This document shows positions 23,640-34,400 of a stretch of 64,000 nt of DNA, one piece after another (positions within the stretch are counted from its first letter, which is position 1; every line of letters starts with the position of its first letter). The notes beneath the pieces were generated by a model. It saw only the letters and a program-made list of their open reading frames with translations, did no database searches and was not told where the DNA came from. The stretch is taken from the NCBI GenBank assembly GCA_022457155.1, contig JAJGOT010000257.1:243501-307500 (forward strand), written 5' to 3'. The translations under genes and the position numbers were made by a program. This DNA is from Cladopsammia gracilis. Lineage: Eukaryota > Cnidaria > Anthozoa > Scleractinia > Dendrophylliidae.

Positions 23640-24626
23640 GTAAGCTCGACAGTAATCAATTTAATATCAAAACATAGTGAAGCAGACAATAACTGAACCT
23701 CACTGAATGCTTCACTGATGCCTCGATCGATGCGTATGTGACATGTTGATATCAAACGCAAAGGCACACTGAGAGCAAAAAAGGTCATCGATCTGAAGTT
23801 TATTTCTCTTTTACTTATTTTACAGTGAGTTTAGAAGTTTCGTGTATTTGTTTTTGTTGTGAAATAAAATGTTATTAGATTGATTTGCAACACGATCTTG
23901 CTTCAATCCGGTAGACGTTTAAAAATGCTGGGTGATTAATCACATTCACGTCATGAAGGCCAGGGTAGTCGAAAGTAGCGAAGGTGGAAACTTGTTTGTA
24001 TAGTTAGAATAAAGCGTCGCAGTAGAGTTGTGTGATGATGGTACGAGAACATTGAGTACTGCTCCCGAAAAGAGAACAGACGACGTATAAATGATGTGTG
24101 GGGCAAAATCTCTCTTATACAAGTCCCAAAACGTGCAATTACAGTTCGAAGTACGCTCACCAACTGAGATGTATAAGGTGAAAAATGCGAAATGTAGAAT
24201 TGTCCTATATATGCGATTCTGTGGATAAGAATCGAAGCAAATGTTTACAATAATCAGGCGCGTAGCCAGCTTTTGAGCCATTAAGCCTGGGCTTAACAGG
24301 AATTTCCGTAATCTTTTTTGATCAGTAGCCGAAAGGCCGTAATTTCTGCTACTATTTCTTTGGAAAATAAAATCATGACCTTCGAAACATGTATTAAAAA
24401 TGTAAATGCCCAAATGTTGTGCTCTAAAGAAAACAAAGACGGTGGTCTAAAACATCGATTAAAGTAGTTTTGTTTACGTAATACTAGTCGGCTTGTTGAT
24501 TTCATACCTGTCAGAACTGTGTAGGTTTTGATAGCTGTGGGTCGTTAGGGAGGGGTATACCCTGATCGAAAACCAAATTAATGTTTTAAGTCCACTAACA
24601 AAAGTACTAAATAAATTATATATTTA

Positions 24627-25804
24627 TAGCGGAGCACTTGCCAGGCCAAAGGCCTGGCTGCGCAGCCCCATATAATAACCTTGCCCGTCATTTTTCATGG
24701 TCATGGCTAGCGGAATGTTTCGCGGGCGCGTGTGTGCCCGCCGCCGTACGCCGTGGGCTAGCTCGCGGGCACGTATAACTTCGCAAAACATGCGCGTACG
24801 ACGTCATCAACTGCGGGATCTTTGAGGCTTTGTTTTTCGCGCGGCTACACAGCCGTCAGCTCGGTAAACACTTTAGTTGGATTGTTGTGTTTAGCGGAGA
24901 ATTAAAGTCGTTATTTCCCTGCAGTTTTTCGCGGTTTGCTTCTCGAGACAGGGATACTAGTTAAGGGATACTCAGAAGCCGCTTTAGTGGAAAAAGAAGA
25001 GCTTTCAGAAATAAAATCTTGCTTCGAGGAACTTCATATTATCAATGCAGGAGCAATGCGGGGAGATGCCTTGTTTTACGGATTTGAGAACCGAAGAAGC
25101 GGAGTTTTAACGAATTTCCAAGCAGTCCAGTACTTAAAAGGTAAAATAAATCACATTTTTCGATGAGAACTTATGTTGATATCAAGTTTTGATTGACTTT
25201 TCCTTTGAGTTCTCTTAAGTTTTGGAGACATGTATATGAAACGTGTTCAAATTAAGTCGTGTTGTTATCTTGAATTTCATCGAGGACAGCTCTGCCTTGA
25301 TGCGCTAGAATTGGTACGTGTTTTGCTTTTAAACATCAATTAATGGAGATTGAATAAAATTTTTCGAAAGAAGATTGTGTTGTCCGTTTTTATGCCTTTG
25401 TTCATTCATTACATAGATTAAAAAGCGATTTCATGTCAACAAAACAAGACTTAGATTTTCTGTCTTCACTCGCATCGCCTTATTCAAATAAGATTATGTT
25501 TGTGTATTTTTTCAATTTTAATTTCCAAATCAGTTTCTCGGGCAATTTTTGACAAACAAAAACTGTATTTTATTCGGAAAGTAGTCGTACTAGTTATTCT
25601 GGACAGAGAAAAGTTGTTTTTGTGAACTTTTGTACGGTCGACGGTCGGGTAATACTGTTTTTGAGAATTGCTAAAATTGAAAATAGCCCGGTTGTCAATC
25701 TTAATTCTTATGCTTTCTTCTTAACCTTTCACCTTAGTTAAGTTTCACCTTAGTTAAGCTTGTTCAAAATGCGACGCTGATAGGCTGGGCCTATCTTCAT
25801 ATAT
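24627..25804 (+). mobile_element. 1.2-kb dispersed repeat, copy 2 (shared with block B)
   Basis: Full-length copy with the same left hairpin region and right TA end. It is present at the same place in block B (57,096), so it inserted before the duplication. It is followed directly by a (TTTA)n tract. Confidence 0.75.
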
Positions 25805-25835
25805 TTTATTTATTTATTTATTTATTTATTTATTA
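25801..25835 (+). repeat. (TTTA)n microsatellite
   Basis: About eight units of TTTA directly after the dispersed repeat. Block B lacks this part because of a deletion beginning near 57,720. Confidence 0.85.
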
Positions 25836-27434
25836 AAATTGAAAACATACATGCGATCTACTATGCTTACAGAGCGGCTATCGTCCTTGCTCTTATGCAC
25901 GCATACAGAGAGATGCCTATTGACCCGGAAAGAGTCATCAGAGATTTCTGTGCAAGCAAGCCAAGAAGGCTTGCATTTGAATTGAGTGACAGATAGTAAA
26001 TAACAGTCGCGGTCATGACTATGATCTGTTCATCGACGAAGCTCGTTAATAACCGTTAATTATTTTTATAATTCATATAGTCGGACAAGGAATCAGCTGT
26101 GCTTTTGTATAAAGCAAAGGATTAGGTTTTTGACTGTCAGCGGTAAAACTAGTATGACCATCTGTAGTTCAAAAGTTGATATACTCAATTTCTGCTGTAC
26201 ATCATAATAAAAAAATAATAAAACGTAAAACATAAAAACTGAACATTGCGCGCGCACGATTTCTATGCTATTACAAAATGGGACGCCGTCAGAGGAATTC
26301 CTCACATATTGCAATCGATGATCAATTCCTTACCAGATTTCGTTCTTGCGCCGATATTCCTCTCTGCACACGTCGAGCTTTTGTAAAACGTTGTTTAGTG
26401 TACTAAGGCCAGGATATATATCAAGTTAACAAAACCTCGGACATATTGCATAAGCACCAAAAATACCTGTCATTTTTCACTGAATCAAGATGGATTTTTG
26501 GACGAAATATATCGTGGAGAATGCTGAAAATAGCATTTCCGAGCCCCTAGATTTCAAATTTTCCTGGGGGAACATGCCCCAGACCTCCCCAGAGGCTCGC
26601 GCCTTCGGCGCTCCGACTTTTTACCCGATAGAAAATATCTCGGGCTTAAACGGAATAAAGGTCCTACGCCCCTGATAATAATGAATCTTGGTGACCTCCG
26701 TAGAGGCTCAATTATCCTCCGGAGTCAAGATTTATGTCAGTTTTCCTCATACGAGGCTTTTATGTAAATACCGACCTAGAAGCAGGAAATTACTCAGGCA
26801 CCTGTACGAAAACTTATAGCCTGGCATAGCGAGAATCCGGCCTGATTCTGGCCATAAGTGACTTTTACAGCGTGCATTGAACAAGACAAAGCAAGACACC
26901 AAATTTGTCTCGCTTTACGCCTAAACTGAAGAAGCTATTCGTCTCGGTCTTGTCAGTCAATGGTTCCAATGAACTCATTGCTAGGAATGGCGTCAATGTT
27001 AACTCTAATTTGTGGAATTTACTATGCATGACACCATCGCAGCACACTATGACGCCACCTATCCATGACAATTGAGGCCGGCAGAGCTAACAACTGTAAT
27101 CGTCAAAAAGAGTCATTCGATTTACTTTTTGGATAATAACTTAATATTTCCAAAAAGTGGGACTTAACCATTATATTTCCGCAAGATAGCAAAGTTTAAA
27201 AAATATTCACCGAAGGAATCACGGCATATTAAAGAATAAAGGTCAATTCTTGCACAATATTTGCAATTCTTCAGATGCTCTGTTACCATAGCAACGGACT
27301 CTACCAAAAAGTAACAACTGATAATTAAGCAAAAATATGTTGGCATCTTAACATAACTTACATTTTCTAGCAGTTGAAGCTATTTTTATGCGCGCTTATA
27401 CCATGATCCTGATGCAATACTCTATTTAACATGT
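25836..27434. other. intergenic part of block A, no gene recognised
   Basis: The stretch from 26,300 onward matches 57,725-59,155 of block B. Short open frames on both strands differ between the blocks by indels and look non-coding. Confidence 0.5.
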
Positions 27435-27438
27435 AAAG
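27435..27438. repeat. left target-site duplication AAAG of the LTR element
   Basis: AAAG precedes the left LTR and recurs at 38,462-38,465 after the right LTR. Block B reads ACATGTAAAGCTTCATCC at 59,143-59,160 with AAAG once, which is the unoccupied target. Confidence 0.92.
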
Positions 27439-27979
27439 TGTTACGGGGTTAAACGCAGCTAACTCACTCAGCAACTAGGAGAGGTATCGGGACTCTTGTT
27501 TATTCTTCCACTCCTACTTCTTCTACTGACTTTTATCCACTGACTCACAACTCGATTGCAAGCAACTTATATACCCTAATCTTAGACATATTTGGGTTTG
27601 CTGACCGTGGGACCTTTTAACTCATATCCTGTGGCCTAACAGAGCGAGTAGAGGAAACACCTACACGGCTGTTCATAACAAGTACTAGAGAATCAATGGA
27701 ATAGCTAGGGGTAAAACTGTAAAGTTAGATTAGACACCCAAACAGGAACCTTAGTGTAGGTAAAACCCAAGGTCAGCTTTAGTTCCCAAGTATACCTACT
27801 TCAAAAACCGACGTTCAAGTTTAACAAATTCATAAAGGTAGACAGTACTACTCAAAAACCTAGGGACTACCAGTGTGGGCTAAACCTTCAATAACCTTGG
27901 ACTATGAACGCGATTATAAAGAAACTCTAAACATAAAAGAAACCTTAGGCATAACATTACGACTAAATACTTCACAACA
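27439..27979 (-). repeat. 3' LTR (541 bp)
   Basis: On the plus strand it begins TGTTACGGGG and ends CTTCACAACA, so it has TG...CA termini in both readings. A minus-strand polyadenylation signal AATAAA lies at 27,499-27,504. By eye it is identical to the other LTR. Confidence 0.95.
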
Positions 27980-27991
27980 TTCCTCCCCACT
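27980..27991 (-). promoter_or_regulatory. polypurine tract
   Basis: On the element's sense strand AGTGGGGAGGAA directly abuts the 3' LTR. This is the expected primer for plus-strand DNA synthesis. Confidence 0.85.
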
Positions 27992-28266
27992 TAGATTAGG
28001 CATCGTCCTCGATGCGGAAAGCAGCAATAAAATGGAAATACTACGATGAAATACATTATGTATATACATGTATAAAAAGAAGAAACACAGTGTACTAGTA
28101 TATCATAGTCAACACTAAAAGTAAAATAAGGTTTGGAGAAGATTAACAAAAAAAAAACAAACGTTGCAGAACTAAAATAGTCAACTTGGTCTAGTTTGAA
28201 AGGTTTTGTAAATACTTAAAGTTTTATCACAAGAAATTAATCAACACAAAAAAAAAAATGATGATG

Positions 28267-28518
28267 TTACAGTCCAAGTTCTGCGCGACCGGTGGAAGTG
28301 TATGTAGTTATGTACTCGTACACGCTTTCTGTGAATTCTTCCCCGCATGGACATGAGAACATAGATTTCAGCTCCTCTTTTCTTTGTCGGAAACAATCCA
28401 TACAAACTAAGTGGTCGCATCTGAGAACCGACCAGTCTAGGACTAGGCTGCACTTTGTCTTAAAACAGAAGATGCAGATCCATTTGGCAAGCAGTTGGAT
28501 CCGGCGTGAATAATCCAT
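28267..28518 (-). CDS. RING-like accessory protein of the retroelement
   Basis: Eighty-three residues from ATG at 28,518. The Cys/His spacing follows a C3HC4 RING: C15-x2-C18, C34-x-H36, C39-x2-C42, then C56-x-C58, with core words CIFC, RCDHLVCMDC and FSCPC. The last pair has one spacer residue instead of the usual two, so one zinc site may be altered. RING domains usually recruit E2 enzymes to attach ubiquitin; that activity here is inference. A splice acceptor (CTTATTTTTAG|GAC) lies 5 nt before the ATG (exon start 28,523), suggesting expression from a spliced transcript. It is the last gene before the polypurine tract. It could be a captured host gene or a viral-type accessory factor acting on host restriction or Env turnover. 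Confidence 0.65.
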   Translation of the reverse strand: MDYSRRIQLLAKWICIFCFKTKCSLVLDWSVLRCDHLVCMDCFRQRKEELKSMFSCPCGEEFTESVYEYITTYTSTGRAELGL

Positions 28519-28589
28519 AAGTCCTAAAAATAAGCAAGTATAACGAAACAACTATGACAAAAGAAAGCTCAACAGTAGAATCGATTTTG

Positions 28590-29120
28590 CTACAAATCAC
28601 TAAAACGACGTTCCACTAAATGCTGAAAATTGGCAGCACTTGTAGCTGTCATTAAATCTTCAAAAATAAAAATTTCTTCATACTGGTGTGACGCAAAATA
28701 TATAAGGTCTCGTGCCAAGTAAAGGTAACTTGATGACTTCAAGGCAAACAACACTTCACAAAATTGGTTTTCACGAAATGAATGACAATAATTTGGCGGG
28801 AAAGTTGCACGAAATAAATCGTTGACAAATCGTTCGTTCACCATAAAGTGACTACAAATTTGTACAAATTCAACAATATTGTCGACCTCCCAAACTAAGT
28901 TGCGACCAAATCCAGAAAACAAACCTAAAAACAAATCCATAGACTGCCATGAGAAAGGGCGATCTACGTGAAATACAAGTGGTGTGTGCCTTGGAAAACG
29001 TATATCACTCTGATGTTTAAAAGACGCAAAAAGACCACTAACTGAGGCTAGTTGAATAGCTCCAATCTCATCTAACAACCTAGAAAAATTAAGTAGGGTT
29101 AAGGTTATCGTATAAAACAT
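28590..29120 (-). CDS. unrecognised accessory ORF of the retroelement
   Basis: About 176 residues from ATG at 29,120. The frame stays open upstream to overlap the end of env, but the upstream start would be GTG at 29,297. Alternatively translation uses an exon that begins at 29,079, after the acceptor-like TTTTTCTAG|G. The protein is rich in aromatic and hydrophobic residues (HVDRPFSWQSMDLFLGLFSG, RDLIYFASHQYEEIFIFEDL) and lacks an obvious signal peptide, zinc motif or long coiled coil. I do not recognise the family. Position between env and the RING-like ORF, codon-like composition and lack of stops argue that it is a real accessory gene. Confidence 0.55.
   Translation of the reverse strand: MFYTITLTLLNFSRLLDEIGAIQLASVSGLFASFKHQSDIRFPRHTPLVFHVDRPFSWQSMDLFLGLFSGFGRNLVWEVDNIVEFVQICSHFMVNERFVNDLFRATFPPNYCHSFRENQFCEVLFALKSSSYLYLARDLIYFASHQYEEIFIFEDLMTATSAANFQHLVERRFSDL
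29080..29081 (-). promoter_or_regulatory. candidate splice acceptor for the accessory ORF
   Basis: On the sense strand CTTAATTTTTCTAG|G is a pyrimidine-rich stretch followed by AG. It lies inside the start of the open frame, consistent with a spliced subgenomic transcript. Prediction by eye only. Confidence 0.35.
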
Positions 29121-29197
29121 AGTGAGCAGTTCAATGAAGTTCAGTTCTGCAAAGTTCAGTTCAGTTGTTTTGACTGCCTCGAGACTGACAAGTCTCG

Positions 29198-31342
29198 TCA
29201 ATGTTCCTTCGATGGAAGCTGTTGTAATTCGTGAGAATTTCTTTTGGGTGTCCTCTGTCGGCGACCCTTCTTTATTGGCTTGGAACAATGATTGCACACT
29301 TCGTGTTGATGGTGGGGGGCAATCGGAGCTGGTAACGGTGGGGAAGGCTTATTGGTAGAACGAGGGCCCAAGATCCTGAGGACACAGCGACAAATAACAC
29401 AGAACACGATGAAATTCACTATTGAAAGTCCAAGTGCAGTGAAAGCAATGTACTCAACGTAGGTGGTTTCTGTTGTTTCTTCTATCTGGTCGATCAGACT
29501 GTCTGCTTTCTTTATCGTGGCACTAAGCTGGCTATCATAGAGCTGAAACAACTCATCAAAGTTATTAATCAGTGTACGGTTAATTTTAATAGGTGGTGGG
29601 ATAGTCAGAGACTTGTGATGAAGGTGTAACGGGGTTAAGTCATTTGACTTCGGATCCCACTGAAGATACGTAATCGTAGAGGTAGAAAACAGTGGTAAGG
29701 ACACCATTAGGCGTTGGGGACAGACGGCTAAGCTAGCCTTCATTCCAACAAAGCTGACATTGCATGGGAAATTGTACACTGCCAATGGAGAAATATTTAA
29801 ATGGCCGCTGTTCAAGGTTATCGTTCCAGAAGTTGTAGAAAGAAAATATCTGCCACCAAGATGAACTAACGGATGGATGTGTTCACAGTTCGGAGTAGGT
29901 TGATGATTCCTCGGGAAAGAAAGCTTCATCTCCGGATTCCAAGCAAAACCCAACCATTGCAAGCTTGTCATTGTTCTTAATACATTTTTAGGACAGAGAA
30001 AGCCTATTTCGCTGCTGAAACATCTACTTAACGCTTCTAAAGACACTATCTGCTTCGAATTTGGACAAGTAATTAAAGCAAGGTTTGTATGCTGAACAGG
30101 CCCTGTAAAACACTTACCCGATATGTTAAACTTAAGTGGTGTCAAGTGCTCTACTACACAAAAGTTGTTTTGATCGGTGATTTCTGGTACCAATAACAAA
30201 ATGTTAACAATTAGGTTATTACCGTTATGCTCGACATCAACCATGGGGCTAGCAAGAACAGACAAACCTTCCTCTAATGCTGTTATGGTCAATTTCAGTG
30301 ATGGATCGATAGTGAGTTTTGCAGACAAATGGGAAGAGACAAATTTAGGCAAATCGGGATAACCGATTAACGTTTTTCCATTCAGTCGGGAAATTTGGCT
30401 TAAAGTATCCTGGATCTCAAAGAGTCTAAGAAACGCGACAAAAGCGCGGTTTATCTCTGCAGTATATTTGGAATGAAACTCCATTGTCAAATCCTCGTGA
30501 CACTTGACCGTATTGGCGAATTTTCTTAGTTGTCTCTGCCAACCAGTAAAAGTGCTATCAACTAACTTCAAATCCTGGGCCAAAACATCCAATTTACTAT
30601 TCATTTGATCTGTAATTTTGAACAAATATACGACTTTGCCGTTAATTACGCGCATCATACCCTGAGAAATTGACATAGCTCGGCTCAAAGTTCTTAAAGT
30701 GACCTTCAAGTTCTTAACGTGATTTTCCTCGCATTTGTGGCCTGTCACAGTGTAAAGTGCCCTAAAAAGACCTAGGAAGCCTGCGTGGCACATCCAGTTT
30801 GAACGCTTGACACGGTTCTTTTCGAGTAACCATTGTCTTTCGTCTACAGATATGTCTTGACAAGATTGCAACGCCCAAGTTTTACACTCTGAAATGGAAC
30901 TCTTATACGCTCTCGGACACGTCATTCCGGAAACTTGACCTACCATGAACTGATAATATCTAGGCAAATAAGTATCACACTCAACTAAAGTTGAAAATCC
31001 TGGCAAAGAAAGAAGCCTACGAGCAACCTTCTGAAAATCGCGAACTGTAAGTAACAATTGATTGAAGAATTTCTCCATAGGAACAGAACAAGATTTATTG
31101 TTCATGTTGAAGCGCTTACCAAACTCAGTAAAATTCAAGACTGTATGAACGTTGAGAAGTTTCGTATCTTCATAAAAAGTAAGAGGCCGAGGTGAATGAC
31201 TCATCATTAAGGAAGCTGGATAAAACGTGACCTTTTGAGTGAGTGCATCGAATTTCTGAGAACTTGTTATAGAAAACTGAACATAAACGACTATAAATCC
31301 CACAAAGCAGCGCAATAGTTGAGCTTTGACACTGGAATCCAT
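29198..31342 (-). CDS. env: env-like membrane glycoprotein of the retroelement
   Basis: 714 residues. An N-terminal hydrophobic signal (about residues 9-26) is followed by a Cys-rich ectodomain with several N-glycosylation motifs. A furin-type site RVKR lies at 177-180, followed by a glycine-containing hydrophobic stretch around CHAGFLGLFRALYTVTG and then a heptad-like helical region near 205-265. A second candidate helix at about 595-625 precedes a transmembrane segment (about 631-658) and a 56-residue tail containing PPLPAP. This order of signal, cleavage site, fusion-peptide-like segment, helix and anchor resembles class I or F-type fusion glycoproteins; no family is assigned. The frame is unbroken. 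A splice acceptor (TTTTAG|GAG) lies 49 nt upstream of the ATG. It suggests the element could form enveloped particles, which is inference. Confidence 0.8.
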   Translation of the reverse strand: MDSSVKAQLLRCFVGFIVVYVQFSITSSQKFDALTQKVTFYPASLMMSHSPRPLTFYEDTKLLNVHTVLNFTEFGKRFNMNNKSCSVPMEKFFNQLLLTVRDFQKVARRLLSLPGFSTLVECDTYLPRYYQFMVGQVSGMTCPRAYKSSISECKTWALQSCQDISVDERQWLLEKNRVKRSNWMCHAGFLGLFRALYTVTGHKCEENHVKNLKVTLRTLSRAMSISQGMMRVINGKVVYLFKITDQMNSKLDVLAQDLKLVDSTFTGWQRQLRKFANTVKCHEDLTMEFHSKYTAEINRAFVAFLRLFEIQDTLSQISRLNGKTLIGYPDLPKFVSSHLSAKLTIDPSLKLTITALEEGLSVLASPMVDVEHNGNNLIVNILLLVPEITDQNNFCVVEHLTPLKFNISGKCFTGPVQHTNLALITCPNSKQIVSLEALSRCFSSEIGFLCPKNVLRTMTSLQWLGFAWNPEMKLSFPRNHQPTPNCEHIHPLVHLGGRYFLSTTSGTITLNSGHLNISPLAVYNFPCNVSFVGMKASLAVCPQRLMVSLPLFSTSTITYLQWDPKSNDLTPLHLHHKSLTIPPPIKINRTLINNFDELFQLYDSQLSATIKKADSLIDQIEETTETTYVEYIAFTALGLSIVNFIVFCVICRCVLRILGPRSTNKPSPPLPAPIAPHHQHEVCNHCSKPIKKGRRQRTPKRNSHELQQLPSKEH

Positions 31343-31391
31343 CTACTGAAACTTTTCTAGAGCCAAAATGACGTGAAAACAATCTTGACTC

Positions 31392-31393
31392 CT
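31392..31393 (-). promoter_or_regulatory. candidate splice acceptor upstream of env
   Basis: The sense strand reads CTTTTTTTTATGTTTTAG|GAG. It is the strongest acceptor-like sequence in the pol-env gap and would give an env transcript with a short leader. Its likely donor is near 37,887. Confidence 0.45.
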
Positions 31394-31432
31394 AAAACAT
31401 AAAAAAAAGTAAACTTATTGAAAGAACACGCA

Positions 31433-34400
31433 CTACGTTCGTGACTGGTTGAAAGAATCTATCAGACGTTTATCCAAAATGTTTTCCTCTGGTTCCCAAG
31501 TTGACTGGTTTTTGGGATAACCATACCATTTAACAAGATACTCTGTTTTTCCCTTCTTTTTACGAGACTTGAGAATCTTCTCAGCATCAAACACAGTTTC
31601 GTTATCTATTGCAACTTGTTCAGGACTCGAATGTGACTGTACAGTTCGAATTTCTGACTGTGACTCAGGATGTAAAGCTGTTGAGTCCGGTGAAACTATG
31701 CTGGTATTCGCACTAGCATCAACGGAAAGCTCACGTTCAAACGAATCTTCTGGAATATCGGACTCATCAAGGTAAGGTGTAGTAGGATCATCAAACGGCG
31801 GAGGGTCAATTGGTCTTAAATTAGGATCAATAAACGGCTTCATTCTATTAGCATGCACTGCAAAAGTGACTTTCTTATTAGTGTCTGTACGCAAACGAAA
31901 GTGAACAGGAGACGATTTCTCGACTACCCGGTATGGTCCTAACCAATTATGAAGGAGTTTCTTAGACATTCCTTTTCTGGTCCTAGGGGTATAGACCCAA
32001 ACACGTTGGCCAATTTCAAAAACAGGCTCCTTTGCACTCTGATCATAATAATCTTTCATTTTCTGCTGAGCACGCTGCAAATTCTCTCTTGCCAAATTTT
32101 GCGCCAATTCTATCTTTTCAACAACACGTTTACGATGTTCGAAAACTGACGTGGTTACATCGTCAGCAACTGGAGGTAAATACTTCACATCGACGGGTAA
32201 ACGAGGCTCACGGCCATATAGAACATAAAAAGGTGAATCGCCAATTGCTTCTATAACGGACGTTCTGTGAGCGAACAAAATGAGTGGTATAAAATCGTCC
32301 CAGTCTTTTTGATTTTTGGCGACATACATCGAAAGAGACTGACATATGGTGGAATTAAACCTCTCAACCAAACCATCAGTTTGTGGGTGATAACTTGAAG
32401 TATTAACTTTGTGAATTTGAAAAACTTTGCATACTTCCGCTATTATCTTTGACAAAAAGTTTGTTCCTCTGTCGGAAAGTAAAACTTTTGGAGCACCATG
32501 TCTAGCTATAATCTCATCAATCAAAAGGCGAGCAACTACGGTTGCTTCAACACTTGGAACTGGAAACGCTTCACACCAACGAGTAAGGTAGTCACTGAAA
32601 ATTACTATGTACCTGTTACCTTTGTTCGATGGAGGGAAAGGCCCTAACACATCTACAGCTACCCTATCAAATGCATTCTCGACTGGAATAGGAAGTAAAG
32701 GTGCCTTCTTCGAATTTCTAGGCGACTTACGCATTGAACATTCAGTACACGACTTACACCAATGCTCGACATCTTTGAACATACCTTTCCACCAATACCT
32801 TTGCTTAACCTTATTAAATGTCTTGTGAACCCCAAAATGCGCACCTGAGACATGGTCATGTACATTAGACAAAATTTCAAACCTTAAAGTTGCTGGTACA
32901 ACAAGTTGAGAAAACGACTCACAAGCCTTACGCTTTCGATTGCTATCTAAATGATAAAGTAAACCGTCGTTCCCGATATAAAAACTACTACTTGTGAGCA
33001 AAACTTTGCGTGCAGCCCTATCATCAGATGGCAAACCATCATTTTCTAGAAAGTCAATAATCTCACTTAACTCAAAATCACGCCTCTGTAGTTCTCGAGT
33101 TTTCGCAAGTTGTGGCTCCTCCTTCTGGAGTGAACTCAATTTACAAGACTCATATGGACGCCTAGATAAGCTATCTGCATTACCATGCATCTTCCCAGGA
33201 CGGTGAATTATATCAAAATCATACTGCTGTAAAAGCAAAGACCATCTAGCAAGACGGCCCGATGCGTCCTTGACATTCATCAACCAACGAAGTGAGCTAT
33301 GATCAGTTACTACAGTAAATTTACGATCATGCAAATAAGGTTGAAATTTCTTGATTCCTTCAACTAATGCGAGTGCCTCCCTTTCAGTGGTACTATAGTT
33401 CTGCTCTGCGCGATTGAGGCCACGACCGTTGTACGCAATGACTACTTCTTTTCCGTCCTGAACTTGACCTAAAGTAAAACCAATACCTGTGGCACTGGCG
33501 TCAACAAACAATAGAAAAGGCTCTTTAAAGTTAGGATACGCCAAAATAGGAGCAGAAACTAAAGCTCGCTTCAACTTGTCAAATGCTTCTGAACAAGCAT
33601 CCGTCCAAGAAAAATTAACACCTTTCTTTGTCAGTGCATTCAAAGGACTAGCAATATGCGAAAAACCTCTAACGAAACGTCTATAATAATTTGCAAGCCC
33701 CAAGAAATTTCTTAGTTCCTTTAAATTTGTGGGGGTTGGGAATTCTTGAACAACTCGTATCTTGTCTGGGTTGGGACTGACGCCTTCTGGGGTAACTACG
33801 TGGCCAAGGCACTCTACCTTCTGCTTTGCAAAATTGCACTTCTTCGGATTCAATTTGACATTAGCCTGTCGAAGCCTTCTAAACACTTCCTCGAGGTGGG
33901 ACAAATGTTCCTCAATTGACTTAGAAAATATAATCACATCGTCGATATAAATCAAAGCAAAACGATATTCTAGACCTCTTAGAATATGACCCATAAGTCT
34001 TTGAAAACTTGCACCTGAATTAGTAAGACCGAAAGGCATAACCAAAAATTCGTAAAGACCATTATGCGTAACAAATGCTGTTTTTTCACGAGCTGAAGGG
34101 TGGAGTTCGATTTGCCAATAACCACTTTTTAAATCCAAAGTTGTGAAAAATTGGGTACCACATAACGAATCTAATGTTTCCGATACTAAGGGCATAGGAA
34201 AGCTATCCTTTTCTGTGATTTTATTAATTCTTCGAAAATCAATACAAAATCTCATTGAGCCATTTTTCTTCTTGACTAAAACAACAGGGGAAGACCATGC
34301 ACTAACAGATTCCTGAATAATTCCACGTTCAAGCATGTCGTCTACCTGCCGATCAATTTCTTGTTTGCTTTCGGGTGAGGTTCGATAAGGCCTCTGCTTA

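Larger units (their letters stand above)
15610..27438 (+). repeat. duplicated block A (proximal part)
   Basis: This block is repeated in direct orientation from about 48,096. The copies share exons, introns and flanking DNA at high identity. The block continues past the LTR retroelement at 38,466-40,480. Differences are mainly discrete insertions: the 1.26-kb repeat at 18,364 and the 571-bp element at 22,170 are only in A, whereas intron-2 repeats, the repeat at 55,033 and the 216-bp element at 57,894 are only in B. Confidence 0.8.

Noticed and set aside
23946..24413. 155-codon minus-strand frame
   Set aside because: The block-B counterpart is disrupted by indels and the composition is not protein-like.
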